DNA from: a virus
DNA length: 64,000 bases
Virus record (IMG/VR): IMGVR_UViG_3300043570_000570
Coordinates: 1 to 64,000 of that record
Reading direction: 5' to 3' (one strand)
Position numbers and translations under genes: made by a program. Below the pieces are notes generated by a model. It was not told the origin of the DNA. It did no database searches and saw only the letters and a program-made list of their open reading frames with translations. Position 1 is the first letter of the stretch; each line of letters opens with the position of its first letter. Below, piece by piece: positions 53,628 to 62,783 of the stretch.

Positions 53628-55157
53628 TTAGATACGAGGGAATTCTTTAATGATTACTGACTTAGTAGGATCTTCCAAGAAGATACCGCAGAAGTCTTTC
53701 ATCATGTAGGTGGAGTAAGGATCTTTGCTAGCAACAACAGTTTGTTGGCTTCCGAATCCTACTGAACCTGGGATATACTGATAGTACATGTTAGGACGAG
53801 TAGACAATTTCACTTCACGAATTCCAGCGTCATCTTGACCACTGATATCCAAAATGATAAAGATTGGAGGAGTCTTCTTGTTAGGACCCAATTCCAAGAA
53901 AGTTGCATGCTCATTCAATTGCTCTAGTTCTACGAACTCAACTGGACCAGTTTCAGTAGTCATGAAGTGATCAAATTGGAAAGCATAACCTTGCTTCAAA
54001 CGATCTTTACCATCCATGAACTTACCTGCATCTACCATGAAGTTCTGACCGTTGAAGTCTTTACGGATAGCAGTAGCTGCTAATTCCATACCAGAACGGT
54101 TAGTGTAGATTTTAACGCTACGATCTTTGATCAACACACGGTTGTAGAACAAATCTCCAACAGCAGCACGAATCAAGTTCAAAGAGAACTGACCACGATC
54201 ATAATAGATAACGTTACCCAAGTGAAGTTGTTGCCACAAACCTTGCTTAGCACGAGTTGGACGACCTTTTTCATCTTTAGCGTTACCTTGACGACCCCAC
54301 ATCAATGTGTTGGCCTTCATACGCATCATCTCCATACGAAGCAAACGAGATACTGTAGGCTCCCAACCAACAATCTTGGTCTTTTCGCCAACAGCCATAG
54401 CATCAGTTACAGAATAATAAGTAATGTCTAAAGGATTGCCTGTAGCATCTGTCTGCATACCCAATTTGGTTGCATCAGCCCAGTCAGTGATAGTGTGTTC
54501 AACACCATACTGTTGCAATACATCAGCCATAACTTCTAAGTTACCATCAAACAATCCCAAGCTAGAGAAAGAAGTGGTGAATTCACCCAAGATGTTACCA
54601 ATCTTGAAGTACTCAGTACCGATTTGTAAGAAACGTTGGTTAACGAAATCAGAACTAGAAGCACCAATTGCACGAGCACGGTACTTAAAACCATTCTGAT
54701 ACTTTTCACCTTCAGCTACAACTTGGATCTGAGTTTCTTGCTCATAACGATGTGCAGTGATGATATCGTTTACAACGAATACATTTTTGTCAAACACAAT
54801 CTCGAACTCTTGTCCATCAATACCAGGTTTAGCAATGCTAGAAGCCAAGTTAACAATAACTTTAGGCAATTCAGCACGCTTCTTGATTTTGTAAGTGAAC
54901 ACACCATTAGGATCGTTAACCATGTAGGGCTTACCGCTCTTCATAACTAGGTCGATCAAATCGTTAGAATACAATTTAGTGTCAGTGAATAGACGGATCA
55001 TCATTTTGTCATACTGGTCAGGCTTAGTGCGCAACATAGTTTCTACAAAATTCTTGTCAGTCAATTTACCCAAACCATTCTTAGAATAGAATGAGCTGGT
55101 CATGTGGGCGTTAGCTATAACTCTCCCGTTAACCCTTGGAATACTTTGATTAGGCAT
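53628..55157 (-). CDS. Major capsid protein
   Basis: A 509-residue protein starting MPNQSIPRVNGRVIANAHMT and ending TKSVIIKEFPRI. Helix and strand alternation is typical of HK97-fold capsid proteins, with a likely E-loop segment in the first third and a long helix-rich P domain (MKANTLMWGRQGNAKDEKG region near residues 285-305). Strong gene-order evidence comes from the scaffold-like protein just upstream, then portal and TerL, with ring and fibre genes downstream. It is followed by a terminator hairpin, as expected for the most abundant virion protein. The N-terminal PxVNGxxIAN motif also occurs in the 737-residue cargo protein. Confidence 0.8.
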   Translation of the reverse strand: MPNQSIPRVNGRVIANAHMTSSFYSKNGLGKLTDKNFVETMLRTKPDQYDKMMIRLFTDTKLYSNDLIDLVMKSGKPYMVNDPNGVFTYKIKKRAELPKVIVNLASSIAKPGIDGQEFEIVFDKNVFVVNDIITAHRYEQETQIQVVAEGEKYQNGFKYRARAIGASSSDFVNQRFLQIGTEYFKIGNILGEFTTSFSSLGLFDGNLEVMADVLQQYGVEHTITDWADATKLGMQTDATGNPLDITYYSVTDAMAVGEKTKIVGWEPTVSRLLRMEMMRMKANTLMWGRQGNAKDEKGRPTRAKQGLWQQLHLGNVIYYDRGQFSLNLIRAAVGDLFYNRVLIKDRSVKIYTNRSGMELAATAIRKDFNGQNFMVDAGKFMDGKDRLKQGYAFQFDHFMTTETGPVEFVELEQLNEHATFLELGPNKKTPPIFIILDISGQDDAGIREVKLSTRPNMYYQYIPGSVGFGSQQTVVASKDPYSTYMMKDFCGIFLEDPTKSVIIKEFPRI

Positions 55158-55186
55158 AGTAGTAATTTATTTTTGTTTTGTTTTGT

Positions 55187-56338
55187 TTATTTGAAATACT
55201 TTGAGAAGGCATCTTCGTTTGACTTGTTAGACGGTGAAGACTTCTTACTCTTAGTTTTAAGATTGTTGAACAGAGAATTGGTTTCATCTGTTACTGCTTT
55301 TCTTTTTACAGGAGACAAGTCCAAATTGCTTTGAACTAGTTTTGCTACAGCTAAGAACTTACTAGGATCTTCTTGACGCATACGAGCTAGTTTGTATTCA
55401 AACTCACTAATACGTTGTCCGTTTGGAAGAACATGAGGCTTAGAAAGAACAAAGTCAAATAGTTCGTTTGCAGCTTGCTCATTGATAGGATAACCTTCAA
55501 TAGAACCTGAAGCAATTGCTCCATCTAATACATCTGCATATAACTGTTCTCTTTCTTCTTCTTTCTGTCTCATCACTTGAACCCTTGCTTCACTCTCTTG
55601 GGCAAGTACTGCTCTTTCCTGTTGCATTTTCTCTACAAGTTTACCGTGGTATTTTTGAGAGTAGGCTTCTAAGCGATCATTGTCCCTAGCGTAGTTAAGT
55701 TGATCTTGGATTTCATCTTCGTCCATTCCTGTTTTAGCTAGATACAAACGGAAAACTCTTTCCTGATTTGATTCTACACTCAAGTCTACATTTTCTACAA
55801 TCTGTTCGTTAGAGAACTTCTGTAAGTATTCTTGTACTGGAACTTTATTAATGAAGATATCTTCGATCATCTGTACTCCTGCTTCTCCGTAGGTTTCTGT
55901 TGCAAGTTGCTCTAGTTGATTCCAAGCCTTGTCTTCGATGGTATCATTCATCTTAGCTAAGAAGGTTTGTTCATTCCATTCGATTTCTTCGCCTTCTTCT
56001 ACATTAAGCATTCCTGCTTGTATAAGACCATTGGCAAAAACCTCAAATTGATTCTCTTCTCCTTCTTCATCTTCGTCATCCTCTAGGTTTACTTCTTCTT
56101 CCTCTTCTTCTGCAGGTGCAGGAGTAGTTTTCTTTTTAGGTAAAGGTAAATCATCATCTCCTAAAGGATCTTCAGAACCTTCTGGCTCTGTTTCCTCAGC
56201 TAGGGGATCGTAATTTTCCCCATTTAAGATGTCTGGTTTGACGTTGGCATTGGGATCTTCTGCGGCATCCTCGAAAGGATCATCCACGGAAAAACTGTCA
56301 AAGAACTCTAAGTTCTCTAATGGATTATCATTAGTCAT
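55187..56338 (-). CDS. Head scaffold-like protein
   Basis: A 383-residue, very acidic protein. Residues 40-100 contain nearly continuous Glu/Asp with Pro/Lys linkers (PAPAEEEEEEVNLEDDEDEE). A coiled-coil middle and a basic C-terminus (KRKAVTDETNSLFNNLKTKS) follow. Acidic, helical proteins with a basic capsid-binding end encoded between portal and MCP are classic scaffolds, which shape the procapsid and are then removed. A promoter and terminator pair separates it from the portal gene, so scaffold and MCP are co-expressed. No protease domain was seen. Confidence 0.7.
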   Translation of the reverse strand: MTNDNPLENLEFFDSFSVDDPFEDAAEDPNANVKPDILNGENYDPLAEETEPEGSEDPLGDDDLPLPKKKTTPAPAEEEEEEVNLEDDEDEEGEENQFEVFANGLIQAGMLNVEEGEEIEWNEQTFLAKMNDTIEDKAWNQLEQLATETYGEAGVQMIEDIFINKVPVQEYLQKFSNEQIVENVDLSVESNQERVFRLYLAKTGMDEDEIQDQLNYARDNDRLEAYSQKYHGKLVEKMQQERAVLAQESEARVQVMRQKEEEREQLYADVLDGAIASGSIEGYPINEQAANELFDFVLSKPHVLPNGQRISEFEYKLARMRQEDPSKFLAVAKLVQSNLDLSPVKRKAVTDETNSLFNNLKTKSKKSSPSNKSNEDAFSKYFK

Positions 56339-56359
56339 AATGGTTAGTTTGGTTTAATT

Positions 56360-56389
56360 CAAAAATAGTATTTTAAAAAATTAACACAA
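56360..56389 (-). promoter_or_regulatory. Bacteroides-type promoter for scaffold/MCP
   Basis: On the minus strand TTG (56387-56389) is followed after 19 bases by TATTTTTG (56360-56367), 22 bases upstream of the scaffold-like gene. It is nearly the same sequence as the promoter at 49941-49970. Confidence 0.8.
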
Positions 56390-56428
56390 GAGATTAATTA
56401 TTTATGATACGTTATATACAATATGTTG

Positions 56429-56460
56429 AAAAGGGGGATTTTGTAGCTCATAAACCCCCC
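56429..56460 (-). terminator. Intrinsic terminator after portal gene
   Basis: The minus-strand RNA pairs a run of G (56455-56460) with CCCCC (56433-56437), extended by TTT/AAA pairs, around an ATGAGCTAC loop, and is followed by TTTTC. It begins 14 bases past the portal stop codon. Confidence 0.75.
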
Positions 56461-56474
56461 AATTTCAGATCATT

Positions 56475-58928
56475 CTAGCGCTTTTTTGAGCCAGAATCGT
56501 ATTTGTTTTTATTTGTTTGAGCTATTTTTAGCTTAGTGTCGATATCTTTCTCCTTGAGTGCTAGCTCTTTCTCTTTCAAACTCAGCTCTTTATTCTTAGT
56601 TACTTTCTCGAAAGTTTGTTTAGAAATATCTTGAGCTATTTTAGTTTGTTCAATTAAAAGTCCAGTAGTATCTACTTCTGGATTATAAGAACCTTCGTTA
56701 GCAATACCTTGAAGTTGAACAATCTGAAGTTTGTTCTCACGATCTAACTGTTTGTTCATGTCATCACGTTGAGCTTCTTTCTCATCTTGGGCAGCTTCCA
56801 TTTGCATCTTCTGCTGGAACTGTTCTTGTTGTTGTTGCAACTCTTGCTGTTTAAGTGCTTGATCTTGTTGACGGATAGCTTCTTTACGTTTCTGTACATC
56901 ACCTAATGTCTTACGAAGACTTCTCTCAGAGTTAGCTGTAAACAAGTCTACCATTTCAGAAAGCTCTGCTCCATTCTGCATTGCAGGCTGAGCCAATTGC
57001 TTTAACTGCTCTAGAGTTACTTTGTCTTCTGCGTATGAGGATACAAATACAAACAACTCGTGAAGTAGTTCGTTCTTGCTTACTCGTAGAAATACATTCT
57101 CTAATTCAGAGTTAAGATAGTTAAGCGTAGAAGTAGGTTTCTGCAATTCAATGTACTGAGCCATATCTAGAATAGTCTGATATACTCTTTGAAGTACGTT
57201 GTCATGCCAAGCAAACCAAGTTTCTGTTTGAGCAAAAGATTGAATCAAAGCATTGTTAGCAGCTGTTGCTGTATCTGATGCCTGTGAGTTACCTAGACGT
57301 TGACGAGTAATACCCACTAACTCATAGGCCTCTAGACGAAGTTGTTGAGCTAATTGGATACGTGCTTGGATTTCTTGAGAACGTGTAAGGTCAATACGAG
57401 AGAACTGGTTAAACTGTACAGCTCCTCCTGTATTCTCAATTGAAGTATCAATCAAAAGAGTACCTCTGTTCTTAGCATTCCATAACATTGTCTCAATGGG
57501 ATCTTGAGAGTCTTTTTTAGGAACTACCTTTAAGTCACCTAAGAATACAACACCAATCTCTTTTTCAAGTAATTCCCATAACTGGTTCATACAAATGTTA
57601 TAAAGAACCTGGTAAGGCTTAAGAAGATCTAGAAGAGATTTACCTTGAGTATTACGAGAAGTATTAATGATTCCTACTAATGGACAATCTTGGATAAACT
57701 CTAGAGGTTCTACGTTTACGTAGATATTAGCTCCAATTTTGATTCCTCTCCACCACTCATTGATCCAAAGTTCTTCAACAGAAATATCTCCTAGAGTTTT
57801 ATCCATTTTGTACTCTTCAGATACAAACATCTCTTGTTGGTATCCTTCTTCATCTAGGTAAGTTCTTTTAAAGATTTTTTTCTTAGACTGCCAGTACGAA
57901 GTAATTACCGTATAGGCATGCTGAGAGTTAAAAGAAAATACGTTGTGATCAATACCTCCATTAGCAAAGTCACCTACGTTCTCAAACGTTAATTGCCACA
58001 AAGGATCGTTAGGATCTGGAAGTGCAGGAGCCATAGGAGAGTATTCGTTATTCCTTAAGTTCTGAAGAGAACGATCTCTTAAGTGTTCTACTTCTTCTCC
58101 TGTTAAGGTGTAGCGATCTACAATCTCAGTCATAGAAAGAACTTCAATAAGTCCTAGTGCCCAACAGTCTGTAGTGTACTGAGCATTACGATTGCCTAAG
58201 TACCATACGTTAGAAGGGTTCTCTACTTTATAATTAAATCCTAAGCGAGAATTATCAGGGTAGAAGTGGTGAAACTCTTTACCTGTTACTAAGAAGTCTA
58301 GAAATGATTGTTGAGATTTATCTCTAAAGTTAAAATGATATTTAAGAGCATTAAGAGTTTTGTTACCCCATTCTTCAGCAACTGAAGTATAATCCAAGAT
58401 TTTATTCTGAATGTCTTGCTCCATCTGTGCTCTTTGTTCAGGATCAATTTCTTGTCCTTCTAGCTGAGCTTCTAAGTTTTTTAAGAAGTGTTCTTTAATT
58501 AACTCTGTTCTAAAGTCAATAGTTTCGTTAATCGCTTCATCATCTACAGCTTTTACTTTGTATTTGTGAGGACGGTTAATCAACTCTCCTTTTAACTGAT
58601 TGATAGGAGGGTTTACTATTGGATAGTGCTTTAAGTGCTGAGGAACATCTGGATCCTGGTTAGGAGCATCTTCCAAGTAACTAATTAGCTCTTGATAGTC
58701 TGCTACGTTTGTATAGTCAGCAAAGTTAAATTCACCGTTAAGTAAGCGGTAGTTCTTTCTAAATTCTACGTTCTGCTTGTATTGTGCAAATGCAATATTT
58801 GCAAAGTAGTCCATAGTAGACTTTACCCAATGCTCAGACTGCTTCTCTTTTAAGCTTACAAATTGCTCAGGGTAGAAGTAGGCATGATTGACAGGGTCAG
58901 TATGCTCTTTAAATGCTTCAATAATCAT
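56475..58928 (-). CDS. Portal protein
   Basis: An 817-residue protein with mixed alpha/beta start (MIIEAFKEHTDPVNHAYFYP) and the central pattern of crAss-like portals: FRKNYRLLNGEFNF near residue 56, KYKVKAVDDEA near 120, and later a helix-rich stem/clip region (about residues 420-600). The C-terminal 130 residues are a Gln/Lys/Glu-rich coiled coil (barrel domain; QQQEQFQQKMQMEAAQDEKE). Position between TerL and scaffold supports the call. Portals form the dodecameric gate for DNA packaging and exit. A strong terminator follows. Confidence 0.85.
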   Translation of the reverse strand: MIIEAFKEHTDPVNHAYFYPEQFVSLKEKQSEHWVKSTMDYFANIAFAQYKQNVEFRKNYRLLNGEFNFADYTNVADYQELISYLEDAPNQDPDVPQHLKHYPIVNPPINQLKGELINRPHKYKVKAVDDEAINETIDFRTELIKEHFLKNLEAQLEGQEIDPEQRAQMEQDIQNKILDYTSVAEEWGNKTLNALKYHFNFRDKSQQSFLDFLVTGKEFHHFYPDNSRLGFNYKVENPSNVWYLGNRNAQYTTDCWALGLIEVLSMTEIVDRYTLTGEEVEHLRDRSLQNLRNNEYSPMAPALPDPNDPLWQLTFENVGDFANGGIDHNVFSFNSQHAYTVITSYWQSKKKIFKRTYLDEEGYQQEMFVSEEYKMDKTLGDISVEELWINEWWRGIKIGANIYVNVEPLEFIQDCPLVGIINTSRNTQGKSLLDLLKPYQVLYNICMNQLWELLEKEIGVVFLGDLKVVPKKDSQDPIETMLWNAKNRGTLLIDTSIENTGGAVQFNQFSRIDLTRSQEIQARIQLAQQLRLEAYELVGITRQRLGNSQASDTATAANNALIQSFAQTETWFAWHDNVLQRVYQTILDMAQYIELQKPTSTLNYLNSELENVFLRVSKNELLHELFVFVSSYAEDKVTLEQLKQLAQPAMQNGAELSEMVDLFTANSERSLRKTLGDVQKRKEAIRQQDQALKQQELQQQQEQFQQKMQMEAAQDEKEAQRDDMNKQLDRENKLQIVQLQGIANEGSYNPEVDTTGLLIEQTKIAQDISKQTFEKVTKNKELSLKEKELALKEKDIDTKLKIAQTNKNKYDSGSKKR

Positions 58929-58957
58929 TTTAGTATATTTGTTTTAGTTTAGTAGTA

Positions 58958-60967
58958 TTAGTATCTAAATGGGGATGAGGTTGTACGGAACAATGAGTTT
59001 CCTTTCTTCTCTCGGAAGTAAGCTTGGATTCTATTGTCGTCACTAGAGTTTGAAATAATAACCTGTGTAGTAAGAGTCTTAGCCATAGCTAAAGTTAATC
59101 CGAATGAAATAACTCGGTCAACGTTTAACTTAGGTGTAAACTTAATTAACTCCTTAATCAAGAGAGGATCTAAGATTCTAGTTACACCTAGTCTTTCTTT
59201 TATGATAGCTCCGTCTTCATCTCTTTCTACTTCTATTACTTCGGTTATGTACTCGATGATAAGAGACATCAAATAGTTCTTAATGTCTTTAGTCATGTGA
59301 ATACCATAGTCACGATTAACTGTAGAGTTAGGGTGGATATCATTTAGGAACTTAGGCGTCTTCTCTAGGACTTTAGGAGACTCGTTCTTATCTACACAAT
59401 GCTGTATAAAACCATAGTCCATGTTTTCACAAAGAGTCTTAGCATTATAATACTTAAGAAGCATCTTAGTTGTCTCATACCAAGTCTCAATTTTCTTAGG
59501 ACGACCTGTGTAACAAGCTACAACTATATTCTGCCAGCCTTCTCCACTTAAGTTATGGACCCTCTTATAAATATAAGTAGAACCCAAAGAAGTTGAGTAG
59601 TGTGCCTGTGATTGTTTGTAAGGATCCGTTCCTGCTGTATAAAGTCCATAGGGGGCTTCTGAGAGAGGATATTCCCAAATCTGAACACAACCCTCAATAG
59701 GATCTGTAGACTTAACAGGGAAGTTAATAACAGGCTTCTTATCTGTAAACTTGTGTCTGATCTTTCCTTCAGAGTTAATGAAAAGTTCTACGTTGTCTGC
59801 TTGAATTTCTTGGGCACTTAGTTTCTGTAGTTGTTCTTGAAGTAAGTCTACAGGGAATATGTTCTGAGATAGTTCTAAGAAACACTCTTCGTGATTTAAA
59901 GGATAGTACATTACTTCTTTTAAGTAAGCTTCTAATCCGTTTGATTTCTTAGTCTGTTCTCTAGACTTTAAGATAAGTTCTTTTCCTTTTTCTTCATCTG
60001 CTACCCAGATCTTAATTAGATCTAACTCAGAAGGATTTTCTTTACCTAAGTAAAGTCCTAGAGGAGTTTCTTGCTTTGGAACTTTCAAAGAACGTGTACC
60101 TGGAATAAAGAGTCCATAAGACTTTCCTGTTTCATTAGATTCTACAGGAAGGAAGTTATAGGCTTCAGGATTGTTAAAGAGTTCTTCTAGGTCTGCTGCC
60201 TTAGTCATATCTCCAGAAGTTCCGATGACAAAAGGAGAACAACGCCATCCAAATGGACTGTCAAAACAAGGAGTAGTTGCCGCTAAGCAAGAAAGGATCT
60301 TTCCTTTTCCTCCTTCTTCTAAGAGAAATGAAGATAGAGTAAGACCTGCCGCTGCCTCCGTATTGTTGCCTTCATCAAAGTTACGTACGTGGAACTTAGA
60401 CCACTCATTACGAGAGTTAGTTCTCTTGTCTTTAAATCCTAAAGTTACCTGTCTCTTCCAGTCATCCTCAATACGAGGAAATCTAAAGTAGTCAGGAAGG
60501 TTTCTAATACCTAAGTCTACGTAATCTGTGATTACTTTTAAGTCAGGTTGGTTAAGCGCAGATATCAAATTGTCAGAACCTTTCTGTGTAATGGCTTTGT
60601 GAGCCATATAAGAAGAAGTTAAAACTGACTTAGAGATACGTCTTGATCCTACCATCACAACTCCTTTCTTTCCGTCTACGTGATTTTCTGCTTTGTGGAT
60701 AGTCTCGTCTACTGCTAAATAGGTATCCCAAAGCTGAGGTTTGTCTAGCTTTCTAATTTGACGCTTACCTACCATTGTATCTATGTATATAGACCAGTAG
60801 TTTAAATGCCAATAAATAAAAGGCGAGAAATAGAATCCATTAATAGTTACACCTTCTGTAATCTTTTTGTCTTCATTCTCCCAAAATGCATCATACTCCT
60901 CTGAGCCAATCTCAGGGAAGGACTTAACATTAATAAAGAATTCTGGACTTTCTAGATTAGCATGCAT
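58958..60967 (-). CDS. terL: Large terminase subunit
   Basis: A 669-residue protein. Walker A is at 107-114 (GSRRISKS) and Walker B at 212-220 (SSFLLEEGG), with a likely coupling motif VIGTSGD at 247-253. The nuclease half starts with TAGTDPY (Asp448) and CENMD (Glu514); a later Asp (VDRVISFGLT) completes the RNase H-like site. This two-domain motor pumps and cuts concatemeric DNA. The ATP-binding glycine loop is variant (Arg-Ile instead of the usual Gly-Lys neighbours), as in other crAss-like terminases. The start is one base after the stop of the 105-residue gene. Portal follows after 29 bases. Confidence 0.9.
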   Translation of the reverse strand: MHANLESPEFFINVKSFPEIGSEEYDAFWENEDKKITEGVTINGFYFSPFIYWHLNYWSIYIDTMVGKRQIRKLDKPQLWDTYLAVDETIHKAENHVDGKKGVVMVGSRRISKSVLTSSYMAHKAITQKGSDNLISALNQPDLKVITDYVDLGIRNLPDYFRFPRIEDDWKRQVTLGFKDKRTNSRNEWSKFHVRNFDEGNNTEAAAGLTLSSFLLEEGGKGKILSCLAATTPCFDSPFGWRCSPFVIGTSGDMTKAADLEELFNNPEAYNFLPVESNETGKSYGLFIPGTRSLKVPKQETPLGLYLGKENPSELDLIKIWVADEEKGKELILKSREQTKKSNGLEAYLKEVMYYPLNHEECFLELSQNIFPVDLLQEQLQKLSAQEIQADNVELFINSEGKIRHKFTDKKPVINFPVKSTDPIEGCVQIWEYPLSEAPYGLYTAGTDPYKQSQAHYSTSLGSTYIYKRVHNLSGEGWQNIVVACYTGRPKKIETWYETTKMLLKYYNAKTLCENMDYGFIQHCVDKNESPKVLEKTPKFLNDIHPNSTVNRDYGIHMTKDIKNYLMSLIIEYITEVIEVERDEDGAIIKERLGVTRILDPLLIKELIKFTPKLNVDRVISFGLTLAMAKTLTTQVIISNSSDDNRIQAYFREKKGNSLFRTTSSPFRY

Positions 60968-60968
60968 A

Positions 60969-61286
60969 TCAACTGAATTGTTTCATCTTACCATTAATCT
61001 CTTGAGAACCTCTAGCTTCTGCTTTCTGTTCTTCCTTCTCTCTTAACCTATCTACTACTTCTAAAAGAGCTAAGTACTCTTTCATAGTATCTCTCAAAGA
61101 TTTGATTTGAGATTCTTGGCTAGCAATAACCATAGGCATAGTTCCACCTTTAGCTGTTGGCTTCCATTCAATTCTATCTTTCAAAGAGTTAATAGGGTTG
61201 TTATCTATATACCCTCTCCACTCAGTTAAGCGTTGTTCTGCCCACTCTAGTTCTGCTGATATGTATGATAATTTCTTAACGGCCAT
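60969..61286 (-). CDS. Coiled-coil protein upstream of terL, small-terminase candidate
   Basis: A 105-residue helical protein (ISAELEWAEQRLTEWRGYID, then LKDRIEW and a long C-terminal coiled coil with Glu/Lys). Size, coiled coil and place immediately before terL are what one expects of a small terminase subunit, but no helix-turn-helix is evident. It overlaps the 67-residue gene by 11 bases. Confidence 0.5.
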   Translation of the reverse strand: MAVKKLSYISAELEWAEQRLTEWRGYIDNNPINSLKDRIEWKPTAKGGTMPMVIASQESQIKSLRDTMKEYLALLEVVDRLREKEEQKAEARGSQEINGKMKQFS

Positions 61287-61479
61287 TTGAGTATTTCTTT
61301 AAAAATTCTTCTTGAGACATATTCATGATGTCTTCTAGCACACGTGCATAGAATTCTTCATCTCTGCCTGTTTTACTATATGAGTATCCTGCTTTCCAAA
61401 ATATCTTAAACGTCTCGAATAAGTTATCTTGTAAAGTAAAGTTTACATATGGCTGGGAGGTTGGTTGGTTGTCTGTCAT
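61276..61479 (-). CDS. Small acidic protein, unknown
   Basis: A 67-residue protein, mostly helical (LQDNLFETFKIFWKAGYSYS, then EEFYARVLEDIMNMSQEEFL). The family is not recognised. It overlaps the coiled-coil gene by 11 bases and lies one base after the stop of the 42-residue gene, so it is part of the packaging transcript. A DNA-packaging partner is possible from position. Confidence 0.5.
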   Translation of the reverse strand: MTDNQPTSQPYVNFTLQDNLFETFKIFWKAGYSYSKTGRDEEFYARVLEDIMNMSQEEFLKKYSNGR

Positions 61480-61480
61480 C

Positions 61481-61609
61481 TTATTTTGCTTTAGAAGAAA
61501 CCTTAGTTAAAGGTTTGTCGGCAGGCAAGAAGTAGATCTGAACTCCACACTTGCTACCTGGTTTTTTGTCGCAACCGTTCTTGATGGTTACTGTTCTGTG
61601 CTTTTCCAT
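61481..61609 (-). CDS. Small ORF (42 aa), basic
   Basis: ATG at 61607-61609 opens 42 codons: MEKHRTVTIKNGCDKKPGSK, then CGVQIYFLPADKPLTKVSSK, then AK, stop at 61481. It fills an otherwise gene-free 108-base gap, overlaps the zinc-ribbon gene by 22 bases and ends one base from the start region of the 67-residue gene. Two cysteines (C13, C21) and seven Lys before residue 35 suggest a small nucleic-acid- or metal-binding peptide. The function is unknown. Confidence 0.6.
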   Translation of the reverse strand: MEKHRTVTIKNGCDKKPGSKCGVQIYFLPADKPLTKVSSKAK

Positions 61610-61965
61610 TTTAATTCTATTTTATGTAAAGGGTGTTCTGCGTTCCAATCTGCTATTCCACAATCTGAAGATAGAGATGCCGTTTTGTAGGTAGCGATGC
61701 AGCCACAAAACGAACAGTGAAGTTCACTTCTGTTAGTGCTGTAGTGCTTGCCTGTGAGTTGTACATACTCGGCAGAAGTGACTGCGTTTCTCGAATTGTA
61801 GGGACAATTAATGCAAATGTCCATTCTGTCTGCGATAATGTTCTTCTTTTCATTGCTCAGTAGTTTGAATTGATTCGCTGTCTTCGTTGCTACTCCCTCC
61901 AATACTTTGTTCAAATTCTTTAGCCCCTTCAGGCTCAGGGCCATGTACTCTTTGTAAGGATTCAT
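61588..61965 (-). CDS. Zinc-ribbon protein
   Basis: A 125-residue protein: a helical first third, then CINCPY (near residue 52) and CSFCGC (near residue 84), with a later Cys (DCGIADW near residue 105). Four-cysteine spacing with a Gly knuckle marks a zinc ribbon like those found beside terminases in many phages. It could bind DNA or serve as a transcription cofactor. The start lies inside the end of the IHF-like gene (116-base overlap in another frame), and the product length is given from the first Met. Confidence 0.7.
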   Translation of the reverse strand: MNPYKEYMALSLKGLKNLNKVLEGVATKTANQFKLLSNEKKNIIADRMDICINCPYNSRNAVTSAEYVQLTGKHYSTNRSELHCSFCGCIATYKTASLSSDCGIADWNAEHPLHKIELKWKSTEQ

Positions 61966-62410
61966 ATAATTTCTGGTGGTTTAATATTTGTGTCTGGTAT
62001 GTTCTATCCATATACTCTATTGTTTGTTGGTTGTAGAGTTTTTTAAATTGTCCTCTTTCGTATCTGTCTTTAAATAGTTTAAGCCAATCTCCCAGCATGT
62101 AGTAGTTAGCATAACCTCTGATTGCTGTGAGTCCTTGTCTTTCTGTTTCATAAGTTAACAGATACTCTGACTTAAGTTTCTTAGCTATTACCTTGATTGC
62201 TCTAGAAGGGTTAAATACTAAAACTCCTAATCCAGATAATCTTACTTTAACTGTAGGTAGTTCTACTATGTCCTCAATAGTCTTTTTTAGGTACCACTCG
62301 TATACAGTACTTACTTTATCAATAGTAAGACCCATTTCTTTTGCTACATCAGAGTAGGCAGCGTAAGTCTTAATTTCAATAGTTTCGTATGTATCTCTTA
62401 TTGAGGTCAT
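61850..62410 (-). CDS. HU/IHF-like DNA-bending protein
   Basis: A 186-residue protein. Residues 15-75 (AYSDVAKEMGLTIDKVSTVY, then KTIEDIVELP and VRLSGLGVLVFNP) have the helix-helix-beta-arm layout of the HU/IHF family, which crAss-like phages encode next to their packaging genes. The C-terminal 90 residues are a charged extension with a Glu/Ser-rich end. It probably bends or wraps DNA, for packaging or regulation. It overlaps the winged-helix gene by four bases (ATGA), so the two are co-translated. Confidence 0.7.
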   Translation of the reverse strand: MTSIRDTYETIEIKTYAAYSDVAKEMGLTIDKVSTVYEWYLKKTIEDIVELPTVKVRLSGLGVLVFNPSRAIKVIAKKLKSEYLLTYETERQGLTAIRGYANYYMLGDWLKLFKDRYERGQFKKLYNQQTIEYMDRTYQTQILNHQKLYESLQRVHGPEPEGAKEFEQSIGGSSNEDSESIQTTEQ

Positions 62411-62760
62411 GCAGTTGCTACAGCTTCTTGTTTAAGAACAGGTTGATCTAAAGTAGAAAGAACCAGAGTAAGTGTGACACCTTGCTTGCTAGTAGGACAC
62501 AATCTTGGGTTGACTGCATTCTTTTCTAAGATGCCCATCTTTCTTAACTTTGTTATCCCGTTAGAGATAACTTGGATTGATGTGTCAAACTCACTGGCGA
62601 TTCTTTCTTTTACTACTTTATCTAAAGTACCGTAAAATGAACTATGGGCTAATATACTGGTGTACAGATCGGATAATCTATATCCCGCAAGTCTTAGTAG
62701 TACATCAATGTATGCCTGATGTAACTTAACTCCTTCTTCGTATTTACGTGCTACTTTCAT
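62407..62760 (-). CDS. Winged-helix DNA-binding protein
   Basis: A 117-residue protein. Residues 45-90 (GTLDKVVKERIASEFDTSIQ, then VISNGITKLRKMGILEKNA) fit a winged helix similar to those of MarR-type or replication-initiation proteins. It heads the leftward block behind the promoter at 62784-62813, in a region rich in TTAAC boxes, so it may act on those sites as a switch regulator. Target and effect are unknown. Confidence 0.55.
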   Translation of the reverse strand: MKVARKYEEGVKLHQAYIDVLLRLAGYRLSDLYTSILAHSSFYGTLDKVVKERIASEFDTSIQVISNGITKLRKMGILEKNAVNPRLCPTSKQGVTLTLVLSTLDQPVLKQEAVATA

Positions 62761-62783
62761 TGGTTGGTTTGGTTTAACATGAA

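Noticed and set aside
58934-58941. Plus-strand TATATTTG between portal and terL
   Set aside because: It points away from any rightward gene and has no TTG at the right spacing.
61653-61853. Minus-strand 66-codon frame overlapping the zinc-ribbon gene
   Set aside because: It lies wholly within the zinc-ribbon coding region in another frame and lacks its cysteine pattern.
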